Below are positions 43,798 to 50,830 of a stretch of 64,000 nt of DNA, one piece after another. A program made the position numbers and the translations under genes. The notes under the pieces were generated by a model. That model had not been told where the DNA came from. It worked only from the letters and a program-made list of their open reading frames with translations, and ran no database searches. The DNA comes from Streptomyces curacoi (GTDB lineage: Bacteria; Actinomycetota; Actinomycetes; Streptomycetales; Streptomycetaceae). Positions within the stretch are counted from its first letter, which is position 1. Every line of letters starts with the position of its first letter. The stretch lies in NCBI RefSeq assembly GCF_001513975.1, contig NZ_KQ947984.1, positions 634,226 to 698,225 of the forward strand, written 5' to 3'.

Positions 43798-44921
43798 GCA
43801 CCCCCTGGAGGAAGCGCCTGGCCCTGCTGACCGTACTGACCCTCGTCGCCGGGCTCACCTACGTGCTGTGGCCGCGCCCCGAGCCGGTCCGTGTCACGGC
43901 GTACTTCCCGCGCACGGTCGGCATCTACCCGGGCTCGGACGTCCGCGTGCTGGGCGTGCGGATCGGCGAGGTGAAGGAGATCAGGCCGGAGGGCGGCCGG
44001 GTGCGGGTCGAGCTGGAGTACGACGCGGGCCGCAAGGTGCCGGCGGACGCGCAGGCCGCGATCATCAACTCCTCGGTGGTCAGCGACCGTTATGTGCAGC
44101 TGCTGCCGGTGTACCGGGGCGGTCCGGTGCTGCGGAGCGGGGACGAGATCCCCGAGTCGCGTACGGCCGTACCCGTCGAGCTGGACCGTATCTTCGACAG
44201 CCTGCACACCACGGCCGAGGCCCTCGGCCCGGACGGCGCGAACAAGGACGGCTCCCTGTCCCGGCTGCTCGGAGTGAGCGCGGACAACCTGGACGGCCAG
44301 GGCAAGAACCTCCACCAGACGGTCGAGGACCTCTCCGAGGCGGTCGCCACCCTGTCCGACGGCCGCACGGACCTGTTCGGCACGATCCGCAACCTCCAGG
44401 TCTTCACGGCGGCGCTGGCGGCGGACGACAAGAGCGTGCGGTCGTTCAACAGCAGCCTGGCGGAGGTCGCCGAGCAGCTGGCCGGCGAGCGCGAGGAGCT
44501 GGCGGCGGCGCTGAAGAACCTGGGCACGGCGCTCGGTGACGTGTCGGCCTTCGTGAAGAAGAACAAGAAGTCGCTGACCTCGAACGTGGAGGGCCTCAGC
44601 AAGGTGACCAAGGTGCTCGTCACGCAACGGGCGGCGCTGGAGGAGCTGTTGGAGGTGGCGCCGACCGGCATGTCGAACCTGAACAACGCCTACAACCCGT
44701 CGGCCGGCACCCTCGACACCCGCAACAACCCCGATCATCCGCAGGATCCGGCGTCGCTGCTGTGCTCCGTGCTGCGGACGACGGGTGACGAGGGCGGCAA
44801 GAACCCCGACTGCACGGAGCTGAGGGAACTGTTCGACTCCCTGCCGGAGGTGCCGCAGGGCCCCGCGGTGACGGGGACGGTCGACCGGACGCTCGGCGGA
44901 ATTCTGGGGGCGAGCGCATGA
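43794..44921 (+). CDS. mceD: MCE family protein, fourth of six
   Basis: A 375-residue MCE subunit: short anchor (LALLTVLTLVAGLTYVLW), MCE domain with IYPGSDVRVLGVRIGEVKEI and SSVVSDRYVQLLP, then long helical tunnel segment and a C-terminal globular piece with a cysteine pair (LLCSVLRTT, NPDCTEL). GTG at 43794 overlaps the previous stop by GTGA. Spacing of the cysteines suggests a disulfide in the wall space. Confidence 0.93.
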   Translation: MSTPWRKRLALLTVLTLVAGLTYVLWPRPEPVRVTAYFPRTVGIYPGSDVRVLGVRIGEVKEIRPEGGRVRVELEYDAGRKVPADAQAAIINSSVVSDRYVQLLPVYRGGPVLRSGDEIPESRTAVPVELDRIFDSLHTTAEALGPDGANKDGSLSRLLGVSADNLDGQGKNLHQTVEDLSEAVATLSDGRTDLFGTIRNLQVFTAALAADDKSVRSFNSSLAEVAEQLAGEREELAAALKNLGTALGDVSAFVKKNKKSLTSNVEGLSKVTKVLVTQRAALEELLEVAPTGMSNLNNAYNPSAGTLDTRNNPDHPQDPASLLCSVLRTTGDEGGKNPDCTELRELFDSLPEVPQGPAVTGTVDRTLGGILGASA

Positions 44922-44962
44922 GGGCCGAGCGCATGAGGGCCGAGCGTAAGAGGGCCGAGCGT
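44903..44962 (+). repeat. 15-base tandem repeat at the mceE start
   Basis: The unit GAGCGCATGAGGGCC occurs three times in a row with small changes (start codons at 44918 and 44933, AAG at the third), followed by a partial copy. Each unit supplies MRAER- or KRAER-type residues. It duplicates the initiation codon, so two starts 15 bases apart are available. Confidence 0.8.
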
Positions 44963-46249
44963 GTGACGGGGCTGCGCAGGTCCGGGGTGGCGGCGTGGGC
45001 GGCGGTCGGTTCGCTGCTGCTGACCGGCTGCGAGTTCAACGGCTGGTACGACGTCCAGCTGCCGGGTGGTGCGGCGGCGGACGGGAACGCGTACCACGTC
45101 ACCGTCGAGTTCCGCGACGTACTGGACCTGGTGCCGCAGTCGGCGGTGAAGGTCAACAACGTGACGGTGGGCGCGGTCGAGAAGGTGGAGCTGGACGGCT
45201 GGCACGCTCGCGTGCACCTGCGCGTCGCCGACTCGGTGAAGCTGCCCGGCAACGCCATCGCCGAGCTGCGCCAGACCAGCATGCTCGGCGAGAAGTACGT
45301 GGCGCTGTCCAAGCCGGTGGGCAACGCCCCGGTCGGCCGGCTCGCCGACGGCGATGTGATCCCCCTGTCCCGCAGCGGTCGCAACCCGGAGATCGAGGAG
45401 GTGCTGTCCGCCCTGTCCGCGCTGCTCAACGGCGGCGGGGTGGCCCAGCTGAAGACGATCACGGTGGAGCTGAACAAGGCGCTGGAGGGCCGGGAGAACA
45501 GAGTGAAGGCCCTGCTCAAGGAGCTGAACACCTTCCTGGGCGGCCTGGACGAGCAGAAGGAGGACATCGTCCGGGCACTGAAGGCCGTGGACCGGCTGGC
45601 CAAGCGGCTCGGCAAGGAGAAGGAGGCCATCGCCGAGGCGGTCGACACGATGCCGCCGGCCCTGAAGGTGCTGGCGGACCAGCGCCGCGACCTGACGAGG
45701 ATGCTCACGGCCCTGTCCAGGCTCGGTGAGACGGGTACCAAGGTGGTCAACGCCTCGCACGACGACACGGTCGCCAACCTGAAGCAGCTGCGGCCGATCC
45801 TGCAACAGCTGAACAAGGCGGGCAGCGACCTGCCCAACTCCCTCGAACTGCTGACGACCTACCCGTTCCCGCGCAACGCCGTGGACGCCATCAAGGGCGA
45901 CTACGTCAACCTGCACATCACGGCGGACCTGGATCTGACGGGCATCTACGGCAACCTGACGGACGAGCCGGGCGGCGGCGCGGACGGCAACGGGGACCCG
46001 GAGGGCCCCGAGCTGCCCGGGACCCCCGGCCTGCCGGACGTACCGGATCTCCCGGAGGTGCCGGGCGTGCCGACACCCACGGCGCTGCCGAGCCGCCCGG
46101 GCGTGCCGTCTCCCTCGGCTCCCTCCGGGGGCGGCGGCGACCTGCTGTGCCCGCCGGTGTGCACCGCCGGCTATGCGGCGGGGGGCGGCTGGCCCGAGGG
46201 GATCAACCTCGAACTCGCCGAGCTCATGCTGAAGGGGGTCCAGCCGTGA
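44918..46249 (+). CDS. mceE: MCE family lipoprotein, fifth of six (LprK/LprN position)
   Basis: A 443-residue MCE subunit with lipobox LLLTGC after a basic N-terminus built from MRAER repeats; in actinobacterial loci the fifth MCE protein is the lipoprotein, as here. The MCE domain has VPQSAVKVNNVTVGAVEKV and QTSMLGEKYVALS. A helical region leads to a Gly/Pro-rich tail, with LPDVPDLPEVPGVPTPT, and a final segment with cysteines (LLCPPVCTAGYA). The tail resembles that of the nearby sigma factor. ATGA overlap with mceD; ATG at 44933 or GTG at 44963 are other starts. Confidence 0.93.
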   Translation: MRAERMRAERKRAERVTGLRRSGVAAWAAVGSLLLTGCEFNGWYDVQLPGGAAADGNAYHVTVEFRDVLDLVPQSAVKVNNVTVGAVEKVELDGWHARVHLRVADSVKLPGNAIAELRQTSMLGEKYVALSKPVGNAPVGRLADGDVIPLSRSGRNPEIEEVLSALSALLNGGGVAQLKTITVELNKALEGRENRVKALLKELNTFLGGLDEQKEDIVRALKAVDRLAKRLGKEKEAIAEAVDTMPPALKVLADQRRDLTRMLTALSRLGETGTKVVNASHDDTVANLKQLRPILQQLNKAGSDLPNSLELLTTYPFPRNAVDAIKGDYVNLHITADLDLTGIYGNLTDEPGGGADGNGDPEGPELPGTPGLPDVPDLPEVPGVPTPTALPSRPGVPSPSAPSGGGGDLLCPPVCTAGYAAGGGWPEGINLELAELMLKGVQP

Positions 46250-47523
46250 TCACCCGTACGGTCAAGATCCAGCTGCTGGCCTTCGCCACCATGACCGCCG
46301 TGGGCGTCTCCTACGTGGGCGCCGAGTACACGGGGCTGGTGGACGCCGCCCTGGACCGCGGTTACACGGTCCGCGCGGACTTCGCCGACTCCGGGGGCGT
46401 GTTTCCCGGCGCCGAGGTGACGTACCGCGGGGTGCCGGTGGGGAAGGTGGGCGCGCTGCATCTGACAGGTTCCGACGGCGTTTCCGTGGCCCTGGACATC
46501 GAGGACGGGGCGCCGCGCATCCCCGCGGACACGCTGGCGGTGGTGGCCAACCGTTCGGCGATCGGCGAGCAGTACGTCGACCTCCAGCCCCGCACCTCCC
46601 ACGGCCCCTACCTCCTCGACGGCAGCACGATCCCGCGCGAGAGCACCCGCGTGCCGCTGCCGACGACGGACCTGGTCCTCAGCCTGGACCGCCTGGTCAA
46701 CTCGGTGGGCAAGGAGGACCTGCGGGTCACGGTCGACGAACTGGGCGAGGCGTTCGCCGGAACCGGCCCGAACCTGAGCCGGCTGGTGGACTCCGGCAAC
46801 GGGCTGATCGAGTCGGCGTCGGAGGCGCTGCCGGAGACGATCTCGCTGATCGAGGACTCCCGGAAGGTCCTGAAGACCCAGGCGGACCAGGGCTCGTCGA
46901 TCAAGTCGTTCGCGCGCGATCTGGCCGCCCTCACCGCCCAGGTGAAGGCGAGCGACGGGGACCTGCGCAAGCTGATCGGCAACGCGAGGCCGGCGGCCCA
47001 GGAGGTGAACTCGCTGCTGAAGTCGTTGGGGCCCGAGCTGTCGGTCCTGCTGGCGAACCTGATCAGCGGCGGCCAGGTGACGCTGGCCCGGCTGCCCGGC
47101 GTGGAACAGGCGCTGGTCACCTTCCCGGTGATGGTGGCGGGCAGCTACACGGTGGTCCCCGGTGACGGCACGACCCACTTCGGCATGGTCGTGAACGCCG
47201 ACGACCCGCCGGCCTGCACCCAGGGCTACGGCACGGCGCGCCGCGATCCCGCGGACACCAGCACCCGCGAGGCGAACACCAAGGCCCGCTGCACGCTGCC
47301 GCGCGGGAGCGAGTCGTCGGTGCGGGGCGCGCAGAACGCCCCGGGCGCGTCGGCCGCCTACGGCGGCGCTCGGCAGACAGCGCACATCACGCCGTACGAC
47401 CCGGAGACCGGCACCACCACCGGCCCGGACGGCAGGGCCGTCGAGATCGGCTCGACGGGCGGCCAGCAGGCCGCGTTCGGAAAGGAGTCGTGGCAATGGC
47501 TGCTCGTTGGCCCGATGGCATGA
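46246..47523 (+). CDS. mceF: MCE family protein, sixth of six
   Basis: A 425-residue MCE subunit with anchor IQLLAFATMTAVGVSYVGA and MCE domain SGGVFPGAEVTYRGVPVGKV, NRSAIGEQYVDLQ. The tunnel helices are followed by a C-terminal domain with two cysteines (PPACTQG, KARCTLP). GTG at 46246 overlaps the previous stop by GTGA. The end overlaps the next gene by 28 bases. Confidence 0.93.
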   Translation: MITRTVKIQLLAFATMTAVGVSYVGAEYTGLVDAALDRGYTVRADFADSGGVFPGAEVTYRGVPVGKVGALHLTGSDGVSVALDIEDGAPRIPADTLAVVANRSAIGEQYVDLQPRTSHGPYLLDGSTIPRESTRVPLPTTDLVLSLDRLVNSVGKEDLRVTVDELGEAFAGTGPNLSRLVDSGNGLIESASEALPETISLIEDSRKVLKTQADQGSSIKSFARDLAALTAQVKASDGDLRKLIGNARPAAQEVNSLLKSLGPELSVLLANLISGGQVTLARLPGVEQALVTFPVMVAGSYTVVPGDGTTHFGMVVNADDPPACTQGYGTARRDPADTSTREANTKARCTLPRGSESSVRGAQNAPGASAAYGGARQTAHITPYDPETGTTTGPDGRAVEIGSTGGQQAAFGKESWQWLLVGPMA

Positions 47524-48029
47524 AAAGCATGAAAAGCATGAGAAGCATGACGAGCTCCAGGGCAGGGGCGGTGGGACTGGCTGCGGCGACCCTCCTCACC
47601 ACCGCGCTGACGGTCTGGCTGGCCCTGGCCCTGTACGACCAGCGCGAGGCGGACCAGCGCCGCCAGGACGTCCTGGCGGCGGCCCGGCAGTCGGCACTGA
47701 ACTTCACCTCGCTCGACTACCGCCACTACGACCGCGACAGCGCGAACGTCCTCGCGGGTGCGACGGGCGACTTCAAGAAGCAGTTCGCGGCGCAGACGGG
47801 CCAGTTGACGGATCTGGTGGCCGAGAACAAGTCGGTCTCCGAGGGCCAGGTCCTGGAGGCCGGCATCGTCCGCTCCGACGAGGACTCGGCCCGGGTCCTG
47901 GTGGTGGCCGACAGCAAGGTGACGAACACGGCCGTGCCTCAGGGCGAGGCGCGCACCTACCGCCTCCAGCTGGACCTGGTGCACAAGGACGGCCGCTGGC
48001 TGACGTCGGACGTCGAGTTCGTCGGCTGA
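47496..48029 (+). CDS. Mce-associated membrane protein (NTF2-like)
   Basis: A 177-residue protein with one N-terminal membrane helix (VGLAAATLLTTALTVWLALA) and an extracytoplasmic alpha/beta domain of the NTF2/VirB8-like type seen in Mce-associated proteins (SLDYRHYDRDSANVLAGATGDF as its start, read in parts). ATG at 47496 is chosen because AAAGGAG lies eight bases upstream; the ATG at 47520, overlapping the mceF stop, lacks one. Codons 9-18 contain a nine-base repeat (MKSMKSMRSM). These proteins are thought to stabilise the MCE complex. Confidence 0.88.
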   Translation: MAARWPDGMKSMKSMRSMTSSRAGAVGLAAATLLTTALTVWLALALYDQREADQRRQDVLAAARQSALNFTSLDYRHYDRDSANVLAGATGDFKKQFAAQTGQLTDLVAENKSVSEGQVLEAGIVRSDEDSARVLVVADSKVTNTAVPQGEARTYRLQLDLVHKDGRWLTSDVEFVG

Positions 48030-48053
48030 CAAGCAGGAGTGAGGAGTACGACC

Positions 48054-48812
48054 ATGCCGAAGACGACCACCACTCGGCGCACGCTGACGGCAGCCGCCCG
48101 CGCCGCGGCCAAGCGCGCGGAACGCGGCCACGGCGACGCCGCCCCGGCGGCGGCCACCGACGAGGACTCGGACACCCGTGCCGAGCGCCCGCTCGCGGGC
48201 CGCACGGTCCTCATCGAGGCCCCGAAGAACGGCTGGCAGGACCCGCCGGAGCCGTCGCCGGAGGCCTTCGAGGAGGACGACGACGCACCGGAGCACCGCA
48301 GCACACCCCGCCGCCGAAGGCTGCTCACGGCCCTGCTCGGCGTCCTGCTCGTGGCGGCCCTGGTCGCGCTCGCCGTACTGGGATGGCAGTACCGGGACGC
48401 CCGACGCACGGAGACGGCCCGCACGGAGGCGGTCGCGGCCGCACGCGAGGCGGCCCCCGTCGTCCTGTCCTACGACTACCGCCACCTGGACAAGGACTTC
48501 ACAAAGGCCCGCGCCCACCTGACCGGCGACTTCCGCGACGAGTACGCCAAGACGACGAAGACCGTGGTCACCCCGACGGCCAAGAAGTACCACGGCGTGG
48601 TGAAGGCCACGATCGCCGCCCCGTCCTCCGCCGGCACCCCGGCCGCCTCCGTCGTATCGGCCTCCCCGGACAGGGTCGTGGTCCTGCTCTTCGTCAATCA
48701 GGTCACCGAGAGCACACAGGTTTCGGGGTCGCGGGTGGACTTGAACCGGGTGCGGATGACGATGACGCGGACGGACGACGGGTGGAAGGTGAGCGCGGTG
48801 GACGCGCTCTGA
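48054..48812 (+). CDS. Mce-associated membrane protein, second
   Basis: A 252-residue paralogue of the previous protein with a longer charged cytoplasmic part (Ala/Arg and acidic, about 90 residues), one membrane helix (LLTALLGVLLVAALVALAVLG, read in parts) and a C-terminal NTF2-like domain beginning SYDYRHLDKDFTKARAHLTGDF, with the same YRH-D-F pattern. ATG at 48054 follows GGAG. It closes the mce operon; the next gene is on the opposite strand. Confidence 0.88.
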   Translation: MPKTTTTRRTLTAAARAAAKRAERGHGDAAPAAATDEDSDTRAERPLAGRTVLIEAPKNGWQDPPEPSPEAFEEDDDAPEHRSTPRRRRLLTALLGVLLVAALVALAVLGWQYRDARRTETARTEAVAAAREAAPVVLSYDYRHLDKDFTKARAHLTGDFRDEYAKTTKTVVTPTAKKYHGVVKATIAAPSSAGTPAASVVSASPDRVVVLLFVNQVTESTQVSGSRVDLNRVRMTMTRTDDGWKVSAVDAL

Positions 48813-48830
48813 AAACCCTTTGGCGGATCG

Positions 48831-49508
48831 TCAGTACCGGATCTCGATGACGCGCCCTTCCGCGTCCGCCTCAGGGACCTCTGGAATCCGGCCCGCGACA
48901 CCCAGCGCGATCCGGTGTGCCGACCAGGCCGCCGCAGCGGCGTCGAGAACGTCGTCCACAGGAACGCGGTCCGCCTCGCCGAGCTCGTCCGGCAGCACGA
49001 GCCCGGCTGCGGCCAGCAGCCGGCGGCGCAGGTTCTGGCCGCGCCAGGTCCTTTTGGGGTAGTCCAGCGGCACGCCGCCGGCCAGCGCGCGGAAGGACAC
49101 CTCGGGATGCACCTCGTGGATCCGGTCGTCGGCGAGCCAACACGCCCTGGCCTCCAGCAGCTTGGGAGCCAGCGACCATGCCTGCCTGCTCAGCCGACAC
49201 CCGGTGAGCGCCCGGCATCGCTCCGAGGCCGCCGGGTAGTCCGGCTCCAGCCACGCCGGCCGCGGTGCCATGAGGAAAACACTGCTTCGCCGCACCCGCA
49301 GCAACGCCCGCGCCTGGAGATCCGCGGCCCGCCAGCCCTGCTCGACCAGCCCGAGCGGCATGTCCACCGCGATCGCCGCCACCCCGGCGGCACGCTCGAT
49401 CAACGCATCGAGCCGGACGCCGACCAGGCTGCCCGCGTACGCCCCGTCCGCGAGCCTGATCCCGGCCCACCCCTGCTTGCCACAGGCATCGATCCCCAGG
49501 ACGTCCAT
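48831..49508 (-). CDS. DUF429 protein (predicted RNase H-like nuclease)
   Basis: A 225-residue protein of the DUF429 family, thought to have an RNase H-like fold. The first acidic strand is VLGIDACGKQGW; a second is AIAVDMPLGLVEQGWR; HPEVSF and the late PVDDVLDAAAAAW supply further conserved acid positions. These four acids fit a two-metal site. It is not known to be part of a named pathway; relatives occur beside mobile or defence genes and elsewhere. It begins the accessory segment. Confidence 0.85.
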   Translation of the reverse strand: MDVLGIDACGKQGWAGIRLADGAYAGSLVGVRLDALIERAAGVAAIAVDMPLGLVEQGWRAADLQARALLRVRRSSVFLMAPRPAWLEPDYPAASERCRALTGCRLSRQAWSLAPKLLEARACWLADDRIHEVHPEVSFRALAGGVPLDYPKRTWRGQNLRRRLLAAAGLVLPDELGEADRVPVDDVLDAAAAAWSAHRIALGVAGRIPEVPEADAEGRVIEIRY

Positions 49509-49903
49509 GCCGCGTCGCCTCTCCTACGCGATTCGCAAAGACGGCCTCTGGGCTGCGCGGACGTTCTGCGTGACCAGAAGCCGTGCAGGACACGTGCACA
49601 CCGGCCAGGGCCGAGGTCGTCGCAGCGATACGACGAGGCGTCGGCGCGGTTACCATCCTCTTGGCCGCCGTAGTCCTCGGCTTCATCGGGGACCACCTGC
49701 TCTCCGCCCATGATCGCGTCACGTGCGCGCTCGGGCCGCTCACGGTCCGGGCCACCGAACATGAATACCGCGATGAGCGTCGTCCCACTTCCCGCGTATC
49801 ACGTTAGCCGACTGGCCCTGCACCGGCTCGCCAAACCCGACTGCGGGCTGCTTACCGCCGACAAGATCTTCGGAGAGACCACCGACGCCACCGGAGCTAC
49901 CTG
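49509..49903. other. Intergenic stretch with no supported gene
   Basis: 395 bases. The + strand has a 74-codon frame (49583-49807) containing the hydrophobic stretch VTILLAAVVLGFIGDHLL, and another up to 49907, but neither has a ribosome site, known motif or steady G/C third positions. It may be debris of the same decay that truncated the adjacent pglW-like fragment. Confidence 0.5.
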
Positions 49904-50250
49904 CTAGGCCTTGGGATTGACCAGGCGCAGCGGGTTGCCACGCGTGCGGCGGCGGCCACCGGGCGTGGTCTGTACCCGATGCCGTTCTCGGAAGTGACCG
50001 AGCCGTGCCAGTCCTTCAGCTCGATCATGCGGACGCGCCGGGGCGACGACCAGCAGGTCTCCCTCGCGGAAGTGGCCGGTGTTCGCGGTGAAGGTGAAGT
50101 TCGACCGGGCACACCAGGGATCGGAATCGGGCAGCTTCTCGCGGATCGCCTCCAGGCTGCGGCGTTCGGGATCGAACTCGGACTCGGTGACCGTGACCCA
50201 CCGGCCTTCCCGCCTGCCTGTTCCCCGCTCCTCGTGTCCCGCGAGAGCTG
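49904..50250 (-). pseudogene. pglW: Remnant of a PglW-like (BREX type 2/Pgl) kinase N-terminus
   Basis: On the minus strand, from about 50250, one frame reads GRWVTVTESEFDPERRSLEAIREKLPDSDP (in parts), WCARSNFTFTANTGHFREGDLLVVAPA. A neighbouring frame continues RMIELKDWHGSVTSENG, and the first frame returns with VQTTPGGRRRTRGNPLRLVNPKA before a stop at 49904-49906. I recognise this as the N-terminal NERD-like segment of PglW-type serine/threonine kinases, which normally continue for more than a thousand residues. Only about 110 residues remain and two frame changes are needed. No other pgl gene is present. The 378 bases upstream (50251-50628) hold nothing I can support. Confidence 0.65.
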
Positions 50251-50628
50251 CCGTTCCCCATGGTCGAGGAGACCGCGAAGCAGGGCCCGTCCTTCTCCTT
50301 GACATGGCACATCTGCATCACGCTCACTGCTTCCGGGCCGGAAATCCGGCGTCTCCTGAAGCTGCATGGGCCCTCCGTACCCGCGTGGTGCGGTTGCCGC
50401 AGCGGCATGACGTCTGGCGAATCTCAGGCTCCAACTCCAGCCAACGGCCAAGGGGTTGTCCTGATCCCGTACCCGCACTGTGCGATAGGCTTTTTCCTCG
50501 CTGCGCACCTTCCCGGAGGGTACGAGGCGGAGTCCGCGGTCCAGTCCGCTGGTCGTGAGTGACGGATGGGACGGATGCCCGGTAGGGCGGTCCTACCATT
50601 CCGAACTCACACCATGGAGTGGGCCCAT

Positions 50629-50757
50629 ATGGAATCGGTCGAGTACAAGCCTGCGCGTCGTCCTTGGATCCGCGAGATCCTGGCCGGCGCCGCCGCAGGC
50701 CTGATCTCCAACCTCGTATTGGAGGCACTGGCGGTGGCAGCACGCCACCTCATCTGA
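50629..50757 (+). CDS. Small membrane protein, DUF6408-like
   Basis: A 42-residue protein, MESVEYKPARRPWIREIL followed by one hydrophobic helix (AGAAAGLISNLVLEALAVAA) and a short basic end. It resembles the short Streptomyces proteins grouped as DUF6408. ATG at 50629 has GGAG nine bases upstream; ATG at 50614 is an alternative. It converges on the first helicase-nuclease gene with 73 bases between stops. Function unknown; a one-helix peptide in an accessory island could be an antitoxin, toxin or membrane effector, but nothing shows which. Confidence 0.6.
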   Translation: MESVEYKPARRPWIREILAGAAAGLISNLVLEALAVAARHLI

Positions 50758-50830
50758 GGCGGGCACGTGGCGGGCCCGGGAGCCCGCCACTCCTCTTCAC
50801 ACCTGACTTCCTATATACGGCGAGGATCCG

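Noticed and set aside
49583-49807. A small membrane-protein frame with a hydrophobic stretch VTILLAAVVLGFIGDHLL.
   Set aside because: No ribosome site or family match, codon bias is weak, and it lies in debris beside a pseudogene.
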